From assembly GCA_902618245.1 (NCBI GenBank), contig CACMZR010000006.1, forward strand, positions 1-64,000: DNA of 64,000 nucleotides, written 5' to 3'. Positions 19,187-26,537 of the stretch are shown here, piece by piece; the stretch's first letter is position 1; each line of letters opens with the position of its first letter. Position numbers and translations under genes: made by a program. A model generated the notes under the pieces. It saw only the letters and a list, made by a program, of their open reading frames with translations, made no database searches and was not told the DNA's origin. Source of the stretch: an uncultured Bacteroidota bacterium. Its GTDB lineage: Bacteria > Bacteroidota > Bacteroidia > Flavobacteriales > Flavobacteriaceae.

Positions 19187-19858
19187 ATGAATTCAGATAG
19201 AAGAAAATTTTTTACATCCATAGCTCTTGGTGTAGGAGCCACCGCATTTCCCAATTTTGTTGAGGATTTTGAAAATCTAGAACCAGTAAATTCTAATTCA
19301 AGAATAAATCCTGATGAATTGTCTAATTGGTTCAAGAAAATAAAAGGAGAACATAGAGTTGTTTATGATGGGAGCCAACCGCATAATACTTTACCTATAA
19401 CTTGGAATTGGGCTTTTCTTGAGTCAAATAACTCCGTAGGAGTAAAAGATTCTAACATAACCGCGATAACAGTTCTAAGGCATACTGGAATTGTTTTTGC
19501 TTTTAAGTCTGAGATATGGGAAAAGTTTAAACTGGGAGAAATTGTAGGATTTAATGATAATCAAACTGGAAAACCTGCATTAAGAAATACTGTATATGAG
19601 CCTAAAGAGGGCGATATGCCACTACCTCCAATTCAGGGGATAAAAGATTTACAAGCTAGAGGTTCCCTTTTCTGTGTTTGTGATTTGGCTACAAAAGTTT
19701 ATGGGTCTGTTATTGCAAAAAAAATGAGTCTTAATCCTGATGATGTTTATGCGGAGATGGTTGCCGGTATCCTGCCAGGTGTTCAATTGGTGCCCTCAGG
19801 AGTATGGGCACTAGGTAGAGTTCAGAACAACAAATGTGCGTATATATTCGCGGGATAA
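19187..19858 (+). CDS. Tat-exported DsrE-like family protein
   Basis: 223 residues. The N-terminus DRRKFFTSIALGVGATAFP is a Tat signal. The remaining sequence resembles exported proteins placed in the DsrE/DsrF-like superfamily: ITAITVLRHTGIVFAFKSEI, WEKFKLGEIVGFND, LQARGSLFCVCDLATKVYGS, then DDVYAEMVAGILPGVQLVPS and GVWALGRVQNNKCAYIF. Two cysteines in LFCVCDL sit where DsrE-fold proteins often place reactive residues. The function of the Tat-targeted branch is unknown. It lies 45 bases after the sulfatase and 52 before the GH28 gene on the same strand. The superfamily call comes from remembered sequence pattern and is moderate. Confidence 0.7.
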   Translation: MNSDRRKFFTSIALGVGATAFPNFVEDFENLEPVNSNSRINPDELSNWFKKIKGEHRVVYDGSQPHNTLPITWNWAFLESNNSVGVKDSNITAITVLRHTGIVFAFKSEIWEKFKLGEIVGFNDNQTGKPALRNTVYEPKEGDMPLPPIQGIKDLQARGSLFCVCDLATKVYGSVIAKKMSLNPDDVYAEMVAGILPGVQLVPSGVWALGRVQNNKCAYIFAG

Positions 19859-19910
19859 TTACTAAAGTATTTTTAAAAGAAAATTAATTATTCAGTTCAT
19901 TTATTTTAGA

Positions 19911-21473
19911 ATGGATAAGGGTAAGAATGGTATCATCTTATTGATTCTTTTGATCTCTGCTTTTAGCAAAGCTCAAAACTTTAATATAGTTGATTTTGGG
20001 GCCAAATCAGGAACTAAAGTTATAAATACGGTTGCTATAAATAAAGCTATTTCAAATTGCAGTAATAGTGGTGGAGGCAGGGTAGTAATACCAGCAGGTG
20101 AATTTCTAACAGGCACTATTTATCTAAAATCAAATGTTAATCTTCATTTAGAACGAGGGGCGAAGTTGATTGGCAGTTTGAACATCAATGATTATGACTT
20201 AATGCCTGAAGGATATTATTATTCGGGGAAAAATTATATGGGTATCTTCTTCGGTAATGATATTAAAAATATCTCCATAACAGGAAATGGCATTATAGAT
20301 GGAAGAGGCACCTCATTTATGATCCAAAACACAAGATTTGCCCCATCTGTTGAAGAAAGACAATTTACCCGTCAAAAAGAGGATTATCGAGATAACAAAT
20401 CTCCTGAAGATGGACCACTTAAATTTCATGAAAGACCAGGCCACATTTTAACAGTAAGTAATGCAGAAAATGTATCGATTAAGGGAATAGAATTTATTGA
20501 TTCACCAAAGTGGACAATTCGTGTAGGGGGAAGTGAACATGTAAAAATATCTGATATAACTATCAAAAATAATTTACTTATTCCTAATAGTGATGGTATT
20601 CATATTACGTCCTCAAGCCACGTGAATGTTTCTAATTCAACTGTAATTGCAGGTGATGACGCTTTAATTGTAACAGGATTTATTTCGGGTAATGAAAAAT
20701 ATTCATTTGGAAATAATTCTAAAGAAGCAAAAAATATAATTTTTGACAACTGTGTTGTGTCTTCAAAATCAGCAGGTATTAGGGTTGGCTATGGGGAAAA
20801 ACCAATCAAAAATGTAATATTCAGTAATATTATTATCAATGATTCAAATAGAGGAATTGGGGTATTTTCTAGGGACAATAGTAATATTAGTGATATATAT
20901 TTCTCAAACATAATTATAGATACAAGACTTCATTCTGATGGTTGGTGGGGTAGAAGTGAACCAATTCATATTTCTGCAATTCCTTCATCAAAAAAGGGAA
21001 ACCCTGGAAATATTAAAAACATAGTCTTTAAGAATATTAATGCAAAATCAGAAAGCGGGATTTTAATTTTCGGATACGAAGAAGGAAAAATTGAAAATAT
21101 AAATATAGATGGTCTTATACTAAAAATATTGGAAGGTAAGTACACATCAAAGTATGGAGGAAATTTTGATTTAAGACCTGCTTATTCAACTAGCAAATCA
21201 ATTTTTAAAAACGATATTCCAGCTCTTTATGCAAAAGGAGTGAATGGATTAAGAATAAATGATATAATCTTAGGCTGGGAGAATCCAAAATCTAATTTTT
21301 TCACTAATGGAATTGAAATTGAAAATTTTGAAAATATCCTTATTACAAATTATAATGTATCAGCCGCTTTTGAAAAGAAAAGTTTGTACGACATTAAATT
21401 ATCGAAAGGTGAAAATTATAAACTTGTAAATGATCTTTCACTAAGTCATAAAACTAAAATTTTATACCCTTAA
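19911..21473 (+). CDS. Exported GH28 family glycoside hydrolase (pectinase-like beta-helix)
   Basis: 520 residues with signal peptide (IILLILLISAFSKAQ). The opening NFNIVDFGAKSGTKVINTVA and ALINKAIS-like block are standard for GH28 and related parallel beta-helices. Catalytic-region blocks are NSDGIHI (226-232, canonical NTDG) and AGDDALIV (Asp249, Asp250). The downstream polygalacturonase blocks G-H-G and R-I-K are replaced by SSKSAGIRVGYGEKP, so the -1/+1 subsite differs from classical polygalacturonase. A rhamnogalacturonan- or unusual uronate-directed glycosidase is plausible. The TolB-free, SusCD-free context leaves the target polymer open. It ends the plus-strand galM-sulfatase-DsrE operon; a convergent gene ends 19 bases later. 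Confidence 0.85.
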   Translation: MDKGKNGIILLILLISAFSKAQNFNIVDFGAKSGTKVINTVAINKAISNCSNSGGGRVVIPAGEFLTGTIYLKSNVNLHLERGAKLIGSLNINDYDLMPEGYYYSGKNYMGIFFGNDIKNISITGNGIIDGRGTSFMIQNTRFAPSVEERQFTRQKEDYRDNKSPEDGPLKFHERPGHILTVSNAENVSIKGIEFIDSPKWTIRVGGSEHVKISDITIKNNLLIPNSDGIHITSSSHVNVSNSTVIAGDDALIVTGFISGNEKYSFGNNSKEAKNIIFDNCVVSSKSAGIRVGYGEKPIKNVIFSNIIINDSNRGIGVFSRDNSNISDIYFSNIIIDTRLHSDGWWGRSEPIHISAIPSSKKGNPGNIKNIVFKNINAKSESGILIFGYEEGKIENINIDGLILKILEGKYTSKYGGNFDLRPAYSTSKSIFKNDIPALYAKGVNGLRINDIILGWENPKSNFFTNGIEIENFENILITNYNVSAAFEKKSLYDIKLSKGENYKLVNDLSLSHKTKILYP

Positions 21474-21491
21474 TTCATTTTAATTATCCAA

Positions 21492-22571
21492 TTATTCTAA
21501 TGATATGGGCTGACCATAATCTGAACCAAACTTTTGAGGAAGGTTCATTAGTTTTCTTATAAGAGGAGCTATTTGATTGTTATATATCTGATTATTTGCT
21601 AGTTCTCCTCTAGCTTTTACACCTTTTCCAAAAATTATTAACCAAGTTTCATCAGAACCTGTAACTTCTTTACCATGACTTTTCCAACTATCAATTGGGT
21701 TTGTACCTCTTCCATGATCAGTGGTAATTATAAAAGTTGTTTTGTCTTTATAATAATTGTTACCTTGATAAAATTCCCATAGGTCTTTAATTAAAGCATC
21801 TGTATTTTTTGTTGACTTTAAATAGGACTCATAATCTCCGTCATGCGCAAAATCATCTATTTCTCCATATGAAATGAATATTAAATTGGGTTTATGTTTA
21901 TTAATATATGCTTTAGCAAACTGGTGTGTAAATCCGTCTAACCGAACAGTTCCCCAAGGACTTGGTATTTGTTTTTGTAGTTGATTTAACAATTTTTCAA
22001 CTGAGTTTATAGGAAAGTCAGTCGAAGGTTCAAATCCGCAATTAGTATAAACTTTTGATCTTTCTTCGTTTATTATGTAATCAAAAACGTCCCAACTTGC
22101 AAAAGCAGCGACTTTTATAGGATTATAATTCTTGGCATATTGCTCTAAAACTGTCTCATTAGGATTTGGAATTTTATCATTTGAATTTATAGATCTGTCG
22201 TCAGCTTTTCCTGTTAATATTTCATTATATCCGGGGTAAGAAAAAAGGAGTTTATTGGTTAAATTAACTTTACTTCCCAGATTTCTATTTCCAAAAATTT
22301 GCCCGATTTTTACTATTTCGTTCCAAACAAAAGGCATTAAAAGTGATCTTCTTTTTTCCAGTTTATTTTCCCAAGCCCAGTCATAAAGATCATCTGGATG
22401 TTTTACAAAGTTTTCGTTTTTAATAATTAGTGGATCAGCTCCTGTGAACAATTCTTGCCATCTAAGTCCATCAAGAGTAATTAAAACAACTTTTTGGTCA
22501 CTAATCTTGTTTTGAGCAAAACTTAAATGGGTAAGTAGAAAAGTAAAATAATAAAGGACAATACTTCGCAT
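21492..22571 (-). CDS. Exported alkaline-phosphatase-superfamily phosphodiesterase/phosphatase
   Basis: 359 residues with signal peptide ending LSFAQ. The superfamily metal-binding start is VVLITLDGLRWQELF (Asp34), and the nucleophile position reads FSYPGYNEILTG, aligning Ser111 with the Thr of nucleotide pyrophosphatase/phosphodiesterases. Later metal ligands are in GEIDDFAHDGDYESYL and ITTDHGRGTNPIDSW-K-SHGKEV. Proteins of this type are often mislabelled phosphoglycerate mutases in Bacteroidota. A likely substrate is an extracellular phosphodiester or phosphomonoester. It lies 18 bases downstream of the ADP-ribosylglycohydrolase-like gene on the same strand, which suggests processing of nucleotide- or ADP-ribose-type compounds. 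Confidence 0.85.
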   Translation of the reverse strand: MRSIVLYYFTFLLTHLSFAQNKISDQKVVLITLDGLRWQELFTGADPLIIKNENFVKHPDDLYDWAWENKLEKRRSLLMPFVWNEIVKIGQIFGNRNLGSKVNLTNKLLFSYPGYNEILTGKADDRSINSNDKIPNPNETVLEQYAKNYNPIKVAAFASWDVFDYIINEERSKVYTNCGFEPSTDFPINSVEKLLNQLQKQIPSPWGTVRLDGFTHQFAKAYINKHKPNLIFISYGEIDDFAHDGDYESYLKSTKNTDALIKDLWEFYQGNNYYKDKTTFIITTDHGRGTNPIDSWKSHGKEVTGSDETWLIIFGKGVKARGELANNQIYNNQIAPLIRKLMNLPQKFGSDYGQPISLE

Positions 22572-22589
22572 TTATTTTTCTGAGCTTTT

Positions 22590-23948
22590 CTAATTTAATT
22601 TTGGAATATACCAAAGGTTGTTTTCAAGATCAACACCACCACCAAGTTCTTCTTGAACTACACGGTCAGTTATAAATACTCCAATATTGGCCATGTTAGT
22701 AAAATTATCTATGCCATTTGGGAAGTTTTGCCTTGTTCTATGAATATTGTATTCTTCAGAGAACTCTCTATCGAATGCTTTTTCTACCTCGTCTTGACCA
22801 ATCATAAATCCTATAAGCCCACCCCAAGTAGCAGTTGGATTATCCGAATCCCATCCCATAAGCGAAGCTATTTTAATTGTTTCTTTCAAATCTCCTTCAC
22901 CAGCAAATAAACTTATTATGCTAGCAGCAAAGTTTATTCCTGCTGCTGCACAACCGTTGCATTTTTCTATCTCTTCTTTTGATATTCCGGAAGAATGGTC
23001 ATAACCATCCTTGTGGTCTACTTGATACCTTTGGTACACATTATCTCTTATTGTTTCCCAAGGCTTACCTTCATTATACTCTTTTTTTACAAAATCATAC
23101 ATTTTTGAAGCATAAGAATCGTTGGGAAGTTGATTTCTTGATTTTTCGGCTATAAGTAAAAGATTTTCTTTGATGTCTAAATTTGGATCAGCATTAGCAG
23201 CCAAAGAATACATAGAAACATAAAACTTAGAAATCCATTCGGCATTAAATCTAGCAGTTGTTCTTATTGGAAGGTCTGCCATTTCAACTGCAAAATCGGG
23301 TCTTCCAGGAGAATAGAAGCCAAAAATTTCAGTAGTTAGTTGGGCATCTATCATATCAAAATCAGGATTATTTTTAGGATCACTTGTTGCTGGTGGTATA
23401 ATCCCACTTATCATTAAATCTAATGCTCTTTGGTTTGAAACCCATAAAAAATTCTCTTCTTTATTTTTGATATGTTTTAACCAACCGTCTCTTATTTGTT
23501 TTCCATTTAATTTTGATGTTTTATTGACGTGTAGTAAATGTTGATATATATACTCAATATCTGTATCATCGTCGGCTCCCCATCTTCCGTCACTTCCTTC
23601 AAAAACAAAATCTATTGTTCTTATCTGAGCTTTTCTTTCCCAATATGCTCTTTGATCTTCTTTACCCCAATCATTTCTTGTGTAGAAGGGACCAGATTTT
23701 ATTTTACCTACATTTCCAACTTTATCCATTTCGGTTACAAGGCCAGTCCAATTTGCTATGCACTGTGCAAGCCAAAATCCTTTAAGCTTATTAAAATAAT
23801 TGTCCCTTGATACAACTATTTCATTTCCAGTAGGAGTATAATTTTTATATTCATAATTATCGTTTTTGATTATATTATGTTTTGAATTTTTTTCAGAAGA
23901 ACAAGAAATTAAAGAAATAACGAAAATTATTAAAATCAGTTTTTTCAT
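22590..23948 (-). CDS. ADP-ribosylglycohydrolase family lipoprotein
   Basis: 452 residues, lipobox ISLISC (Cys16), so placed in the envelope, unlike the usual cytoplasmic family members. The two magnesium-binding acidic blocks are present: GADDDTDIEYIYQHLL (Asp126-Asp130) and GWDSDNPTATWGGLIG (Asp367, Asp369), matching the DDT and GxDxDT blocks of the family. The N-terminal GxxxGDALG is replaced by LKGFWLAQCIANWTGL, typical of a divergent branch. It probably cleaves an N- or O-ribosyl bond. With a phosphodiesterase downstream and ribokinase plus a permease divergently upstream (141-base gap), it may release ribose from extracellular nucleosides or ADP-ribose. Confidence 0.85.
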   Translation of the reverse strand: MKKLILIIFVISLISCSSEKNSKHNIIKNDNYEYKNYTPTGNEIVVSRDNYFNKLKGFWLAQCIANWTGLVTEMDKVGNVGKIKSGPFYTRNDWGKEDQRAYWERKAQIRTIDFVFEGSDGRWGADDDTDIEYIYQHLLHVNKTSKLNGKQIRDGWLKHIKNKEENFLWVSNQRALDLMISGIIPPATSDPKNNPDFDMIDAQLTTEIFGFYSPGRPDFAVEMADLPIRTTARFNAEWISKFYVSMYSLAANADPNLDIKENLLLIAEKSRNQLPNDSYASKMYDFVKKEYNEGKPWETIRDNVYQRYQVDHKDGYDHSSGISKEEIEKCNGCAAAGINFAASIISLFAGEGDLKETIKIASLMGWDSDNPTATWGGLIGFMIGQDEVEKAFDREFSEEYNIHRTRQNFPNGIDNFTNMANIGVFITDRVVQEELGGGVDLENNLWYIPKLN

Positions 23949-24089
23949 AACGAAATATTTTTTTAATTATAAATAACTTATCTTATTTTATTATTTAGAG
24001 CCTATTAGAACTCTTTTAAATTTAATCTTAAATTTTAAAAATAGTGTTGTTTTTTCAAAAGAACTCATTTGTATGCCAAATATTAAAAA

Positions 24090-25019
24090 ATGAAAAATAA
24101 CATCTATGTAATTGGTAGTTCTAATACTGATATGGTGATAAAATCAGATTCTATTCCTAGTCCTGGAGAGACAGTGATAGGTGGGAATTTTTATACTTTT
24201 CAAGGTGGAAAAGGTGCTAACCAAGCGGTTGCTGCATCAAAACTTGGTGGAAAAGTTACATTTATTTGTAGGGTTGGAGATGATTCTTTAGGCAAAAACT
24301 CAATCAGACAATATGAAGCTCAGGGCATAAATACAGAATTTATTGGGGTAGAAGAAAATGAGCATACTGGGGTCGCATTAATTATGGTTGACAAAAAAGG
24401 TGAAAATCTAATATCAGTTTCTTCAGGGGCAAATTCAAAAATAAAAATTCAAGATGTATCTTTTTTAGAAACTAAATTAACAAATGAGGACATCGTTTTG
24501 ACTCAACTGGAAATTCCTACAAATGTGGTCAAATACCTAATTGATATCTGTAGTAAAAAAAATGTAAAACTTATATTAAATCCTGCACCTTTTCATATAC
24601 TTGAAGATAAATATTTGAAGAAAATTCATACAATAACACCAAATATCACAGAGACTAAATATCTGACGGGAATTGAAATAAATAACATCAATTCATCCAA
24701 GTTAGCAGCTCAGAAGCTACTTGATAAAGGAATAAAAAATGTTATAATAACGATGGGTTCAAATGGAGTTTTTTTTATGTCAGAAAAACAAATGGCTCAC
24801 ATTAAAGCAGAAAAAGTAAAAGCTTTAGACACTACTGCAGCCGGAGACACTTTTAATGGTGCCTTAGCCACAGCATTTTCGTTTGATGTCGACATAATTA
24901 AAAGCATCAAATTTTCAAATGCAGCTGCTGCAATTTCAGTCACTAGACTTGGTGCTCAGGATTCAATTCCTAAAATAAATGAATTAGATAAAAAATTTCA
25001 AAATTATGTTTGTAGTTGA
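24090..25019 (+). CDS. rbsK: Ribokinase
   Basis: 309 residues, cytoplasmic. PfkB-family signatures: IYVIGSSNTDMVIKSD, TFQGGKGANQAVAASKLGG (substrate-binding GG) and the C-terminal ALDTTAAGDTFNGALATA with catalytic Asp and anion hole. Length and motif spacing fit ribokinase (ribose plus ATP to ribose 5-phosphate); LNPAP and PNITETKYLTG are also typical. A related PfkB kinase such as deoxyribokinase cannot be excluded. The stop lies 14 bases inside the following permease gene, indicating a coupled operon. It is divergent from the ADP-ribosylglycohydrolase-like lipoprotein. Confidence 0.92.
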   Translation: MKNNIYVIGSSNTDMVIKSDSIPSPGETVIGGNFYTFQGGKGANQAVAASKLGGKVTFICRVGDDSLGKNSIRQYEAQGINTEFIGVEENEHTGVALIMVDKKGENLISVSSGANSKIKIQDVSFLETKLTNEDIVLTQLEIPTNVVKYLIDICSKKNVKLILNPAPFHILEDKYLKKIHTITPNITETKYLTGIEINNINSSKLAAQKLLDKGIKNVIITMGSNGVFFMSEKQMAHIKAEKVKALDTTAAGDTFNGALATAFSFDVDIIKSIKFSNAAAAISVTRLGAQDSIPKINELDKKFQNYVCS

Positions 25020-26010
25020 AAATTATACTTTCTCGGTTTTTCTCTGTTTTATAACTATGTTATGTTGGGGTTCATGGGCAAATACTCAAAAACTTTCTCC
25101 AAAATCTTGGCCTTTTACATTGTTTTATTGGGATTACGCCATTGGTGTTCTTTTATTTTCCTTGCTAATTGGAATTTCACTTGGTAGTTTAGGAGAAAGT
25201 GGAAGACCGTTATTTGAAGATTTAATGCAAGCTAATTTGGGATCTTATTTAAATGCCTTTCTTGGAGGAGTTATTTTTAATTTAGCAAATTTGATAATTG
25301 TAGCCGCAATTAGTATTGCGGGAATGTCTGTAGCTTTTCCGATTGGTATTGGTACTGCACTTATTTTAGGTGTTTTTGTTAATTATATTTCAACTCCAAT
25401 TGGAAATCCATATTATTTATTTTTGGGAGTATTTTTAATTGTTTTAGCAATTTTAATTGATGCTATTGCATATAAATTCCATTTGGGTGGTAAAACTACA
25501 TCATCATACAGAGGAATAGTAATTTCGCTAATCGGAGGTATACTTATGGGATTATTTTATAGGTTTGTTGCATCTTCAATGTCTTCTGATTTTAACAATC
25601 CTGTAACCGGTTTGTTTACACCATACAGCGCATTATTAATTTTTTCTTTTGGAATCTTTATTTCAAACTTTATTTGGAACACATATTTTATGTACAAACC
25701 AATTGAGGGTGATCCAGTAAAATTTAGAAATTATATCTCAAATTCAACCATAAAAACTCATCTAATAGGTATACTTGGAGGTATTATTTGGTGTGTTGGA
25801 ATGTCACTAAGTTTAATTTCAAGTGAAAAAGCAGGATATCCTATTTCTTATGGATTAGGCCAGGGCGCAACTATGGTTGCTGCAGCTTGGGGAGTTTTTG
25901 TATGGAAAGAATTTAAAGGGGCAAATTTAAAAATTAGCGTATTGATATCACTAATGTTTCTTTTGTTCATCAGTGGTCTAATCCTTATTATAATGTCAAG
26001 GTATAACTAG
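25006..26010 (+). CDS. Ureide-permease / GRP-type sugar or nucleoside transporter (DMT superfamily)
   Basis: 334 residues with about ten transmembrane helices. CWGSWANTQKL and FYWDYAIGVLLFSLLIGISL, GESGRPLFEDLMQANLGSYL, GGVIFNLANLIIVAAISIAG and MSVAFPIGIGTALILGVFVNY resemble plant ureide permeases (UPS) and the related glucose/ribose uptake group. UPS carriers take up allantoin and uracil; bacterial relatives often lie with ribokinase. Its gene overlaps rbsK by 14 bases, so ribose or a ribosyl compound is the best guess for substrate. Start ATG at 25006 lies inside the rbsK end; no better later start precedes the first helix. Confidence 0.8.
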   Translation: MFVVENYTFSVFLCFITMLCWGSWANTQKLSPKSWPFTLFYWDYAIGVLLFSLLIGISLGSLGESGRPLFEDLMQANLGSYLNAFLGGVIFNLANLIIVAAISIAGMSVAFPIGIGTALILGVFVNYISTPIGNPYYLFLGVFLIVLAILIDAIAYKFHLGGKTTSSYRGIVISLIGGILMGLFYRFVASSMSSDFNNPVTGLFTPYSALLIFSFGIFISNFIWNTYFMYKPIEGDPVKFRNYISNSTIKTHLIGILGGIIWCVGMSLSLISSEKAGYPISYGLGQGATMVAAAWGVFVWKEFKGANLKISVLISLMFLLFISGLILIIMSRYN

Positions 26011-26057
26011 TTAATTGTTAGATTTTAAAGTTTTTCTTTAATTAACATCATTTAAAC

Positions 26058-26186
26058 TCACTTTTTTTTTGAGGATTTGGTCTTATTTCCATTTGACTGT
26101 GAGCTTTTACTTCCTTTCTTTCTTGTAACTCCGTAGGAGCCCATAAAAATTTTACCTCGTTTAGTTTTTTTATCACCCTTTCCCAT
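26058..26186 (-). CDS. 30S ribosomal protein THX
   Basis: A 42-codon gene. Translation begins MGKGDKKTKRGKIFMGSYGV and continues with TRKKGSKSSQSNGNKTK and a SSKKK tail, ending TGA. This is the THX family, a very small basic 30S protein near the head of the 16S rRNA; the block GDKKTKRGKIF-x-G is diagnostic in Bacteroidota. The protein is over 35 percent Lys/Arg. It lies 25 bases downstream of a small membrane-protein gene on the same strand and 47 bases from the convergent permease gene. Confidence 0.9.
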   Translation of the reverse strand: MGKGDKKTKRGKIFMGSYGVTRKKGSKSSQSNGNKTKSSKKK

Positions 26187-26211
26187 TCTTTATTATTTTA
26201 AACTTTTTGAT

Positions 26212-26445
26212 TTAAAATATATCTGGGAATTGAACACCTAAGACATATCCGAGAAGCAGTCCTAGTGCAAACATAATTAGTCCTTTAGCGCTAAAGAACC
26301 ATCCAAAATTTTCTTCCCAAGAATCAGGTATAAAATTACCATCAGCATCTTCAGCTTTTCCAGTTCTGGTGAGATAACCTGCATAGAAGTACACTCCTGA
26401 AACAAGGATTACTATAAAAATAAGAGTTATTAAAAATTCGTTCAT
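26212..26445 (-). CDS. Small two-helix membrane protein, unknown function
   Basis: 77 residues. Helix 1 is FLITLIFIVILVSGVYFYAGYL, helix 2 LIMFALGLLLGYVLGV. The loop between them contains AEDADGNFIPDSWEENFGWF, an acidic stretch like a calcium-binding or thrombospondin type 3 linker (DADGNFIPD). Not recognised as a named family. Clear hydrophobic periodicity and a full start-to-stop frame next to the THX gene (25-base gap, same strand) support it as real. The two may be co-transcribed. Confidence 0.65.
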   Translation of the reverse strand: MNEFLITLIFIVILVSGVYFYAGYLTRTGKAEDADGNFIPDSWEENFGWFFSAKGLIMFALGLLLGYVLGVQFPDIF

Positions 26446-26537
26446 ATTACTGTTTTTCAGTAAGTTAACAAGAAAAAATAAGAAATCAAAATTTAAAAAT
26501 CATACTTCCTTATAATTACATAAGACTAATAGAATAA

